Part shown: one piece after another, positions 1 through 5,698 of the stretch
Layout: each line of letters begins with the position of its first letter
Position numbering within the stretch: position 1 is the stretch's first letter
Source of the DNA: L227-5C sp038209275
GTDB lineage: Bacteria > Chloroflexota > Chloroflexia > Chloroheliales > Chloroheliaceae
Direction: 5' to 3'
Length of the DNA stretch: 7,313 nt
NCBI GenBank assembly: GCA_038209275.1
Contig: JBBQXW010000357.1
Location: 1-7,313, forward strand
Position numbers and translations under genes: made by a program
Notes under the pieces: generated by a model
Database searches by the model: none
Told to the model about the DNA's origin: nothing
Seen by the model: the letters and a program-made list of their open reading frames with translations, nothing else

Positions 1-710
1 CGCGTCCACCCGGTTGAGTTCAACGTCGTGGATAATAACGCCATCGGCAGGCGGAAGTTTTATGTCGTAGCCAATTCTAAAGCGAGTCTCAACAGTGTAA
101 TACTTGTTGGGTGAACCAGCAATGGGAATTTGAGCCATCAGGAAGCTAGTGTTGGATGGTGGTAGAGCTATTCTTTCCAGCGTTACGGTTTGGGGGGCTG
201 TACCAGTATAGCTAAATTTGCGCCCAGCCGGAATAAACTGCATCATATCTTTGTTATTGGCAATAACGTGCTGCCCAACACAGCCGAAAGTAGGGTCGTT
301 TACGCCCGGCGTATCGCCACAGTGCGCCAGGGTATAGCTGACTATATCCCACGAACTGCCGTACTGGTAGGCAATGGTGCTGCCGGGGTGCGGCGACCCA
401 AAAGCATGGCTCATTTCGTGGGCCAGCACCCGGTGGTCGTACCAGCCAAACCGACTGGGCGGAGCGGTATAGGGCATCCAGGTCGTTCTCCATATTTTAG
501 AAATTCCGTTCAAAGTCAAAAAGCTGCTACCGCCCCAGGCCGCGAAATCAATTGCGTCGTTGAACATCAAGTTGATGCCGTAATACTGGGTCGGGCTGGC
601 AAAGTTTACCCCTCCGGCATTGGCGGCGGCGGTGCAGTCCTGGGCCAGTTCGTTCAGGTAAGTAGTAGGCGTTTTAACACCATCTACGTAGAAATTGCGG
701 GGATGGGGGC
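1..710 (-). CDS. C-terminal catalytic part of the metalloprotease (partial, off left edge)
   Basis: This frame is stop-free from about 720 to position 1 and has no convincing start of its own, so it depends on the upstream part. It carries the metzincin signature at 388-420 (His, Glu, His, Gly, His). In the repaired protein these are H313, E314, H317 and H323: the three zinc-ligand histidines and the general-base glutamate. About 16 residues later, SSWDIVSY occupies the Met-turn position, with Val encoded at 340-342 where families of this type normally have Met. Downstream segments such as NKDMMQFIPAGRKFSY, PQTVTLERIALP and YYTVETRFRIGYD look like the conserved tail of gametolysin/M6-like proteases. 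Three cysteines (one upstream of the zinc site, in QDC; two downstream, in HCG and FGC) could form disulfides after export. The C-terminus is not in the window. Confidence 0.7.
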
Positions 711-1357
711 AAATCGAACCAGCCCGCCGCCTTGCTGCCAGTCAAGTTATACTGACCATAGGACAATTCCTGGATATAATTATCAAAGCCGGGTTTGGTA
801 TTACTCAACTGATTGGTGAAAAAAGTTTGTGTTTGCGGCGAAGTGCTATTCCCGGCATAGCGGCACATAATTGAGATGAACGGATTGCTACCGGGGGTTG
901 CGCCCGGTGCAGTTCTAGCGCCGGGAGTAGTATCCAGTTCAATTGCCTGTACCGACAGATTTGGGTTACTACTGGCTGCCGGGGCATTGGTTACAGTGGC
1001 GGTGAGTTTAACCCGCTTGTTATATAGCCCGGCCAGACCGTTCGGAGCCTGTACCGTTTTTGGGTTAATTTCCAATTGGTAGGTCTGTCCGGCATCGTTG
1101 GTCAAAGCATAAAGCGTTTCTTCCAGCCGACTGCTGTTAGGAGCAGGGTCGCCCCAAATCATAGAAAGTGTGCCGGAAAGGGAAGTGGCTGACCCGACTG
1201 GCGGAGTTGGCGGTGCAGCCTCAACGAATGTACTACTAAAACCTACCAATAGTAGCAAGCTAACCAGCCCTAGCGAGAAAACTTTCAAGCGAACCGTGCG
1301 GAAATGCAACCAAAAACCCGGGTTAGTCGCGGTTCGTGCCTTTAATTTTTCTGTCAT
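674..1357 (-). CDS. N-terminal part of the metalloprotease as read (signal peptide plus N-terminal domain)
   Basis: As the sequence stands, this frame gives about 227 residues and ends early at 674. Residues about 23-48 form a Sec signal peptide: Arg/Lys-rich start, a hydrophobic core (FSLGLVSLLLLVGF) and a small-residue cleavage site near VEA-A. After a Pro-rich linker comes a beta-rich domain with LYALTNDAGQTYQLEINP and YNKRVKLTATV. The last residues after GWFDLP are out-of-frame and not homologous to anything expected. The start is GTG (1360) immediately followed by ATG (1357). An AAGAAAG purine stretch lies 7 nt before the ATG, so I prefer 1357. Alone, this product would be exported but would lack the zinc site and be inactive. 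Confidence 0.7.
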   Translation of the reverse strand: MTEKLKARTATNPGFWLHFRTVRLKVFSLGLVSLLLLVGFSSTFVEAAPPTPPVGSATSLSGTLSMIWGDPAPNSSRLEETLYALTNDAGQTYQLEINPKTVQAPNGLAGLYNKRVKLTATVTNAPAASSNPNLSVQAIELDTTPGARTAPGATPGSNPFISIMCRYAGNSTSPQTQTFFTNQLSNTKPGFDNYIQELSYGQYNLTGSKAAGWFDLPPSPQFLRRWC

Positions 1358-1387
1358 CACTATGCTTTCTTGATTGAACCACTTTTA

Positions 1388-1415
1388 TTATTAGTATTGT
1401 GCTGCAACATTGCAA
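1388..1415 (-). promoter_or_regulatory. Weak candidate promoter for the metalloprotease gene
   Basis: On the minus strand, TTGCAA (1410-1415) lies 16 nt from TAATAA (1388-1393). This would start transcription about 25 nt before the ATG. Both boxes are imperfect, and the region is AT-rich enough for chance matches. Confidence 0.28.
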
Positions 1416-1507
1416 AATAGTTGAATTCGGTAGCCCCGACCATTATTGTAAAGCCCCAAATTAGTAGCGGCAATAGGTCTTTGGTAGCATGAAGCTTAGT
1501 CACTTTG

Positions 1508-1654
1508 CCTGTAAACGGGTGTGCGTCAATTTTTTGCAAAGCCTGGACGTTCACATCCGGGCTAAAAATAAATGAGCCGAAATTTTTAGCCCTGACGTTC
1601 ACGTCCGGGTTGGCTTGAGCTAGTGCAAAAATTGACGCGCACTCCCTGTAAACG
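1508..1654. mobile_element. MITE-like non-autonomous element with terminal inverted repeats and flanking direct repeats
   Basis: A 10-bp direct repeat, CCTGTAAACG, lies at 1508-1517 and 1645-1654. Just inside it are imperfect inverted arms: GTGTGCGTCAATTTTTTGCA at 1519-1538, and at 1624-1642 the reverse complement of GTGCGCGTCAATTTTTGCA (one mismatch, one indel). Inside these lies a perfect 11-bp inverted repeat, GGGCTAAAAAT (1559-1569) against 1582-1592, with a 12-nt loop. A 16-bp direct repeat, GACGTTCACrTCCGGG, sits at 1546-1561 and 1594-1609. Direct repeats outside inverted arms, in a body of about 127 bp without a transposase, is the layout of a MITE. The minus strand is open through the element and translates the direct repeat as PDVNV twice, but I regard this as incidental. 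An alternative is a locally duplicated intergenic repeat that never transposed. Confidence 0.5.
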
Positions 1655-1660
1655 CCCGGT

Positions 1661-1689
1661 TTGACGCTGGTTGCTTCGGGTTGTATTAT
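1661..1689 (+). promoter_or_regulatory. Sigma70-type promoter for the MtrA-like gene
   Basis: TTGACG (1661-1666) and TATTAT (1684-1689) are separated by exactly 17 nt; each box has 5 of 6 consensus bases. The expected transcription start is near 1696, only about 10 nt before the ATG at 1707. No Shine-Dalgarno sequence precedes that ATG. The message may therefore be nearly leaderless, or translation may begin at an internal ATG (1767). The promoter begins 6 nt beyond the MITE-like element. Confidence 0.6.
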
Positions 1690-1706
1690 GATGCCATCTC
1701 GCTTGA

Positions 1707-2735
1707 ATGGCTATGAATTTCAAAGAATTATTGGAGCAAAATTTATTTAAAGTAGCGAGTAGGATTATGAACCTAAACCAATTGAAAGAGAAGCTAGGCT
1801 TGAAAAAGCCAGACTCAAAGCGCGAAAACCAGGCTGTTGCCCCGCTCGTTGCCAAATTTTATGATTTGCAGTGGGAAGCTGGAAGGTTGTGGCGGCGCAC
1901 TTTTGGGCGAGTGGTGGATTGGCCTCCTTCGCCCGGTCGCTTTGTGATTGGCGACCAAACTAGCGCCGTTGCGGTTTGCACCCTGAGCAGCACCGCCCTG
2001 ATAGACCAGATTAGCCCAAAGCGGGCGGCGATTATCGGGCGGATTTATACGCCGAACCTGGGCGTGGAGAAGATGATTCGCAATGTGGTCTCCAATCCCC
2101 GCTTGCGCTATCTAATTCTCTGTGGCAAAGAATCGCCAGTATTCAAAGTGGGCGAAGCGCTGTTGATGCTGGCAGCAAACGGCCTGGACGAGCAGGGCCA
2201 GATTATCGGTGCAATCGGGTCAATGGCGGAACTGACCAATTTGCCCCGCGAAGCCGTCGAAACTTTCCGCCGCCAAATTGAACTGATTGACCGAATTGGT
2301 GAAATGCGCCCGTCGGCGATAAACCAACTAATCGAGGAATTAGCGAACCGCCACACTCCGCCTTATGCCCAAGCCGGGTTATTTGTTTCGGAAGGAACGG
2401 CGGGCGATGGCGTTGCGCCGCTTGAGCTAATGGCGCAGCGCCGTACCTGGCTCGACCTTGACCCACTCGGCTTTTTCTTTATTCACCTGGATACCGAACG
2501 CAAGGAAATTGTGCTGGAACGCTTTACCACCGACAAAAAGCTAACCCACATCGTGCGTGGTCGGGCCGCCGACGTAATTTACCATACTGTCGTTCGAGAA
2601 AAGCTTTTGTCGCAATACGAACACGCCGCTTACCTGGGTGCAGAGTTAGCTAAAGCCGAGACCGCCCTCTATAGCGGTCTGCCCTACGAGCAAGACCGCA
2701 AGTTGATTGTGAGCAATATTATTAAAGCAGTGTAA
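1707..2735 (+). CDS. MtrA-like (tetrahydromethanopterin S-methyltransferase subunit A family) protein fused to a DUF4346 domain
   Basis: Residues about 72-200 match the MtrA family as I know it: WPPSPGRFVIGD, SAVAVCTLSS, AAIIGRIYTPNLGVEKMIRNVVSNP, RYLILCGKESPVF, GQIIGAIGSMAELTNLPREAVETFRRQIELID. Archaeal MtrA carries the corrinoid of the methyl-H4MPT:CoM methyltransferase. Residues about 247-330 match DUF4346, a domain found with pterin-binding proteins (LDPLGFFFIHLD, then HAAYLGAELAKAE at 306-318). There is no membrane helix, unlike the membrane-anchored archaeal subunit, so a soluble cytoplasmic protein is expected. The archaeal GHxxGQ-type histidine after the LCG segment is absent here (SPVFKVGEA), so corrinoid binding may differ or be lost. 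A role in C1 or pterin/corrinoid metabolism is inference. The start is uncertain: ATG at 1707, 1713 or 1767 are possible, and none has a good ribosome-binding site. The gene stands alone and converges on the kinase gene. Confidence 0.82.
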   Translation: MAMNFKELLEQNLFKVASRIMNLNQLKEKLGLKKPDSKRENQAVAPLVAKFYDLQWEAGRLWRRTFGRVVDWPPSPGRFVIGDQTSAVAVCTLSSTALIDQISPKRAAIIGRIYTPNLGVEKMIRNVVSNPRLRYLILCGKESPVFKVGEALLMLAANGLDEQGQIIGAIGSMAELTNLPREAVETFRRQIELIDRIGEMRPSAINQLIEELANRHTPPYAQAGLFVSEGTAGDGVAPLELMAQRRTWLDLDPLGFFFIHLDTERKEIVLERFTTDKKLTHIVRGRAADVIYHTVVREKLLSQYEHAAYLGAELAKAETALYSGLPYEQDRKLIVSNIIKAV

Positions 2736-2776
2736 TTCGCTGTACTCCTTTTAGCTTTTTTGATTGGAAAGTGGCT

Positions 2777-2803
2777 AAAGGCACTCACAAGCCTTTTATT
2801 TTC
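2777..2803 (+). terminator. Probable intrinsic terminator after the MtrA-like gene
   Basis: AAAGGC (2777-2782) pairs with GCCTTT (2791-2796) across an 8-nt loop and is followed by TATTTTC. It lies 41 nt after the stop codon, in the 108-bp gap between two convergent genes. The stem is short, so efficiency is uncertain. On the minus strand no T-run follows, so I see no clear terminator for the opposing operon. Confidence 0.42.
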
Positions 2804-2843
2804 AAAACACTTCGCTATTTAACTTGTAACTAGCACCACTGGT

Positions 2844-3881
2844 TTACTGCTCTATTTTGTTTAACTCTCTTTTTAGTTCGTCGGGTTGAATAGTAGCGTT
2901 GCCATATTTGCGGACGACTACCTGGGCGGCACAGTTAGCCAAGTGTGCCGCATCCAGCACCGACGCTCCGGCAAGTAGTGCCAGCGTCAGGACGGCAATT
3001 ACAGTATCACCCGCCCCGGTAACATCAAACACCTCGCTACGAGTAGTGGCCTGGGCGTGATAATACACCCCTTCAAAATCGAGCAGCGACATCCCTTCGC
3101 CGCCACGAGTAATGATAACGCTACGCACACCCAGTTCCGCCTGTAACGAACGCAAGGCGGTTTCGTAATCTTCTTCCGAGCGCAGTTCTTGTCTTAGAAA
3201 ATTTTCGGCTTCCTGCTGATTACATTTGACCAGGGTTGCGCCTTTGAACTTGTTCAGGTCGCCCTGCGAATCCACCGTGATAATCTTGTCGGCGGCGCTG
3301 GCAGCTTCCAGCGCCGCGGCAATTACTGCCTCGTTTACCACGCCGCACTTGTAATCCGAAAAGAGAATAGCGTCCACGTGTGGGGCAACCAGTCGCAAGT
3401 AATCAATCACGGCTTGTTGTACCGAGGGTGATAGCGGGCTACGGTCTACTCGGTCTATCCGGGCGACCTGTTGGGGATAGAGGCTTTCGCTTTGGGCCAC
3501 AATGCGGGTTTTGGTGATGGTGGGGCGCTGTGTATCCACTACCAGTCCGGCTATATCCACGCCCCGCCCGACCAGCATTTCGCTCAATTGCCGTCCGCCA
3601 GCGTCTTCACCCACCACACCTAGTTGATAAGCCACGCCACCCAGCGCCGCAATATTGCAGGCCGGAGCGGTTGCGCCACCCGGTACGCACTGCTGTTCGC
3701 GAAATTCAAGGACGGCAATCGGCGCTTCCCGGCTGATGCGGCTGGGTTTGCCGATAATATACTCGTCCAGGTAGAGGTCGCCCACCACCACCACTTTTTT
3801 GCCCTCGAATTGGGGCAAATAATCGGTTAGTGGTATTTCCCGGTCTCTACCGGAGCCAGGTATCGGGCTATTTCTGGACAT
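2844..3881 (-). CDS. rfaE1: PfkB-family sugar kinase, D-glycero-beta-D-manno-heptose-7-phosphate kinase-like (RfaE domain I)
   Basis: The protein is expected to phosphorylate a sugar phosphate with ATP in the cytoplasm; in the RfaE1/HldE family this is heptose 7-phosphate at C1, feeding nucleotide-heptose synthesis. From the ATG at 3881 it has 345 residues. Visible family segments are VVVVGDLYLDEY with RISREAP (about 30-54), VPGGATAPACNIAALGG (66-82), VDSQGD, KCNQQEAE, ITRGGEGMSLL, and the PfkB signature DVTGAGDT (286-293) with the catalytic Asp of GAGD at 292. The usual DYxKG is DYKCG, and the Asn of GGAxN is Ala, so substrate range may differ. The adenylyltransferase domain of bifunctional HldE is absent. 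The ATG overlaps the end of pepA by 14 nt (an upstream TTG at 3893 is also in frame), implying translational coupling. GGTGG lies only 3 nt before the ATG. The symbol is tentative. Confidence 0.8.
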   Translation of the reverse strand: MSRNSPIPGSGRDREIPLTDYLPQFEGKKVVVVGDLYLDEYIIGKPSRISREAPIAVLEFREQQCVPGGATAPACNIAALGGVAYQLGVVGEDAGGRQLSEMLVGRGVDIAGLVVDTQRPTITKTRIVAQSESLYPQQVARIDRVDRSPLSPSVQQAVIDYLRLVAPHVDAILFSDYKCGVVNEAVIAAALEAASAADKIITVDSQGDLNKFKGATLVKCNQQEAENFLRQELRSEEDYETALRSLQAELGVRSVIITRGGEGMSLLDFEGVYYHAQATTRSEVFDVTGAGDTVIAVLTLALLAGASVLDAAHLANCAAQVVVRKYGNATIQPDELKRELNKIEQ

Positions 3882-5346
3882 TTGCCACCACAAAATCTAT
3901 CAGAGTACGGAGAATATGCCCACTCGAACCTTTCGCGATATAAGGTTTTTCCTCGGTGCGCGAGACGGATGCAATATCGAGGTGAATCCAGGGCAACCCG
4001 CCCGAAAATTCGCGAATAAAAGCCGCGCCCAGGCTGGCCCCGCCGCCGCCACCCACACTATTTACGATGTCGGCAATTTTGCTCTTGATTAACTGGCTAT
4101 ATTCGGGGAAGAGTGGCAATTGCCAGGCCCGTTCGCCCGCCGCTTCCGCCGTCTTTAGGAAAAGTTCCGTCCAGGCCCGGTCGCTGCCAAACACTCCCGG
4201 CGCAATGCTGCCGCCCAGCGCCACGCGCACCGCCCCGGTCAGGGTCGCTAAATCTACCAGTTTGGTTGCGCCTAGCTTGCGGGCGTAGGTCAGGCCGTCC
4301 GCCAGTACGACTCGACCCTCGGCATCGGTGTTATCTACCTCAATTGTTTTGCCTTCCAGCGAACCGATTACATCGCCGGGACGGTAAGAATTTGCCCCCG
4401 GCATATTTTCCGCCGCCGCCACCACCCCTACCACATTTATCTTTGGCTTGAGTTGAGCGAGAATTTGCATTGCCCCAATCACCCACGCCCCGCCGCTCAT
4501 ATCATATTTTAGATTATCCATTCCCTCGGCGGGCTTGATTGAAATACCGCCACTATCAAAGGTGATGCCCTTGCCGACCAAGCCCAGATACGGCTGACCT
4601 GTACCAGCGCCATTATATTTCAGCACTATCATGCGGGGTTCGTGAGCGCTGCCCTGCCCAACTGCCAGAATCGCCTTAAATCCGCCTTCTTCCAGCCGGG
4701 CTTTATCCAGTGCGTCAAACTCAAGCTGATTGGCTTCGGCCACTTTACGAGCTTCCTGGGCCAATTGTTCGGGATACATTACGTTGCCCGGCTCATTCGC
4801 CAGCCACCGGGCCAGATTAATTCCTTCACCAATTATCTGTCCCCGCTCCACCCGCGCTTTAGCCTGTGCTGTTTCCGTCGCAAAAATCAGCGTGACTTCT
4901 TCCAATTCGGCTGACTTAGTTTTATCTTTATCGCCGCTTTTATAAAGTGCGCTATCGGTCAGGCTCAAGATTATACCTTCGGCAAAAGCCTGGGCCACTT
5001 CACCTGCATCCAGGTTTCCGGCGGGCAACATCAGCGCAATTTTCTTTGCTCCTTTTTTGCGGAGGATGCGGGCGGCAGTTCCTGCCAGTCTTCGGGCGGT
5101 TTGTAATTCGTATTCCTCGGCTTTGCCCACCCCCAGCACCAGTAAGCGGGTCGCGGGGCTACCAGCATCCAGCAAAATTAGTTCACTATTGTATAAATTT
5201 TTCAGACTTTCGCCCTGGGCCAGTTCTGCTACCAGCGCCCCGGTTTTGGTATCAAGGCCATCCGGCCCGCTCTTCTGGTCTTCAAAAAGCGCTACTGCTA
5301 AAGCGTCATATCCCATTCCTGTCTTCTGCTCAACCATTATTTTCAA
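3868..5346 (-). CDS. pepA: Leucyl aminopeptidase (cytosol aminopeptidase, peptidase family M17)
   Basis: This is a cytoplasmic two-metal exopeptidase that removes N-terminal residues, especially Leu, from peptides. It has 492 residues, normal for the family: an N-terminal regulatory/oligomerisation domain (about 1-170) and a C-terminal catalytic domain (about 180-492). The metal ligands are all present: K259 and D264 in VGKGITFDSGG, D282 in KYDMSGG, and D341 and E343 in the M17 signature NTDAEGRV (339-346). The catalytic Lys (K271, in SIKP) and the bicarbonate-binding Arg (R345) are also intact, so the enzyme should be active. I chose TTG at 5346 because GAGGAAG lies 8 nt upstream; the in-frame ATG at 5337 would be 17 nt from it. 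It is the first gene of an operon with the overlapping kinase. No convincing minus-strand promoter was found in the gap upstream. Confidence 0.95.
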   Translation of the reverse strand: MKIMVEQKTGMGYDALAVALFEDQKSGPDGLDTKTGALVAELAQGESLKNLYNSELILLDAGSPATRLLVLGVGKAEEYELQTARRLAGTAARILRKKGAKKIALMLPAGNLDAGEVAQAFAEGIILSLTDSALYKSGDKDKTKSAELEEVTLIFATETAQAKARVERGQIIGEGINLARWLANEPGNVMYPEQLAQEARKVAEANQLEFDALDKARLEEGGFKAILAVGQGSAHEPRMIVLKYNGAGTGQPYLGLVGKGITFDSGGISIKPAEGMDNLKYDMSGGAWVIGAMQILAQLKPKINVVGVVAAAENMPGANSYRPGDVIGSLEGKTIEVDNTDAEGRVVLADGLTYARKLGATKLVDLATLTGAVRVALGGSIAPGVFGSDRAWTELFLKTAEAAGERAWQLPLFPEYSQLIKSKIADIVNSVGGGGGASLGAAFIREFSGGLPWIHLDIASVSRTEEKPYIAKGSSGHILRTLIDFVVANVQK

Positions 5347-5351
5347 GACTG

Positions 5352-5358
5352 CTTCCTC
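5352..5358 (-). promoter_or_regulatory. Ribosome-binding site deciding the TTG start of pepA
   Basis: The minus strand reads GAGGAAG here, with 8 nt between GAGG and the TTG at 5346. It is too far from the ATG at 5337 to serve it. The same bases lie inside a five-codon reading frame (ATG at 5360) whose TGA overlaps the TTG. Confidence 0.6.
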
Positions 5359-5439
5359 ATTTCCTGGTTTCTTTAGCTTTTCAACTTTTTAATTCTTCAA
5401 ACAAGCCTGATTCTAAGTCGAATCGCCCTCAAAGACATG

Positions 5440-5468
5440 TTGACAAAAAAACTGCCTGATGTTATACT
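5440..5468 (+). promoter_or_regulatory. Very strong sigma70-type promoter with extended -10
   Basis: A perfect TTGACA (5440-5445) is followed after exactly 17 nt by TATACT (5463-5468), preceded by TG one base upstream (extended -10). This is the best promoter in the window and points right, away from pepA. Transcription would start near 5475. No coding sequence follows. Confidence 0.75.
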
Positions 5469-5474
5469 TATCCT

Positions 5475-5531
5475 GTCGGGAGGAGGGCAGTCAGAGTACT
5501 CAAATAGTACCTGTTCTGCTCTTCTTTTTTT
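5475..5531 (+). ncRNA. Small RNA candidate of about 57 nt ending in an intrinsic terminator
   Basis: Immediately after the strong promoter, AGGAGGGCAG (5481-5490) pairs over ten positions with CTGCTCTTCT (5516-5525), including two G-U pairs. Above a 5x5 internal loop, GTACT (5496-5500) pairs with AGTAC (5506-5510) around the loop CAAAT. Seven T follow (5525-5531). Promoter, hairpin and T-run thus define a complete short transcription unit. The strong GGAGG Shine-Dalgarno-like segment is buried in the stem and no start codon follows it, so it is unlikely to encode a peptide. The RNA is not one I recognise. It could act by itself, or be a terminated leader that is sometimes read through towards 5600. 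Confidence 0.5.
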
Positions 5532-5618
5532 CATACCTAACTCCCCGAATTTTTCTGTTTCTATCAACTTTATATATCTAACCCAATTTTACATAAATGG
5601 CTAAAACATTCGGTTGCC

Positions 5619-5642
5619 ACTGTAGAAGTAACTGTAGAAGTA
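5619..5642 (+). repeat. 12-bp exact tandem repeat, two units
   Basis: ACTGTAGAAGTA occurs twice in direct succession (5619-5630 and 5631-5642), running into the left arm of the palindrome. With the preceding TTGCC it resembles the left arm of the second palindrome (TTGCCAGTGTGAAAGTGAAAG). It is probably a diverged or expanded flank of the same repeat family. Confidence 0.7.
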
Positions 5643-5677
5643 GCAGCGATTTGCCCAATTGGGCAAATCGCTGCTAC
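5640..5677. repeat. Perfect 38-bp palindrome, copy 1 of an interspersed palindromic repeat
   Basis: The left arm GTAGCAGCGATTTGCCCAA is followed with no spacer by its exact reverse complement. The centre is between 5658 and 5659. It lies 22 nt after the stop codon of the lipoprotein gene and would fold into a 19-bp hairpin in that transcript, which could protect its 3' end. There is no T-run, so it is not a standard terminator. The central 26 bp are identical to copy 2. Confidence 0.88.
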
Positions 5678-5698
5678 CAAAGCGAAGTTCCTGGTGGC

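Larger units (their letters stand above)
1..1357 (-). pseudogene. Secreted metzincin-type zinc metalloprotease, frameshifted, 3' end beyond window
   Basis: This is a single metalloprotease gene split over two frames. The upstream frame encodes a signal peptide and N-terminal domain and stops at 674. The downstream frame is open from about 720 to the left edge and encodes the catalytic domain with HEMSHAFGSPH, a perfect HExxHxxGxxH zinc site. The frames join smoothly if one C is removed from the run of five C (minus strand, G5 at 705-709): the protein then reads ...GWFDLP-HPRNFYVDG.... About 452 residues are visible after repair, and the C-terminus lies outside the window. The motif and the YGSSWDIVSY segment resemble the M6/M11 (gametolysin-like) secreted proteases. 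Both parts keep normal coding character, so the break is either very recent or a sequencing error in a homopolymer. A second oddity is that the Met-turn has Val instead of Met. Fold and secretion are confident; the substrate is unknown. Confidence 0.8.

Noticed and set aside
190..819. Plus-strand 209-codon open frame
   Set aside because: It lies opposite the metalloprotease, whose minus-strand frames encode recognisable domain and zinc-site sequence; its own translation has no domain character.
1360..1710. Minus-strand open frame (up to about 117 codons, 80 from the first ATG) before the metalloprotease gene
   Set aside because: It runs through the MITE-like repeats and the plus-strand promoter, has no ribosome-binding site, and its repeated PDVNV segment is just the translation of the 16-bp direct repeat.
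2751..2782. Second hairpin CCTTTTAGC / GCTAAAGG in the convergent gap
   Set aside because: The loop is long (about 18 nt), there is a bulge, and no T-run follows in either direction.
5346..5440. Minus-strand promoter for pepA
   Set aside because: AT-rich hexamers such as TAGAAT and TTGTTT occur, but none pair with a matching box at 16-18 nt.
4113..5459. Several plus-strand frames of 70-170 codons opposite pepA
   Set aside because: They are shadows of a strongly conserved M17 coding sequence and show no conserved motifs or ribosome-binding sites.
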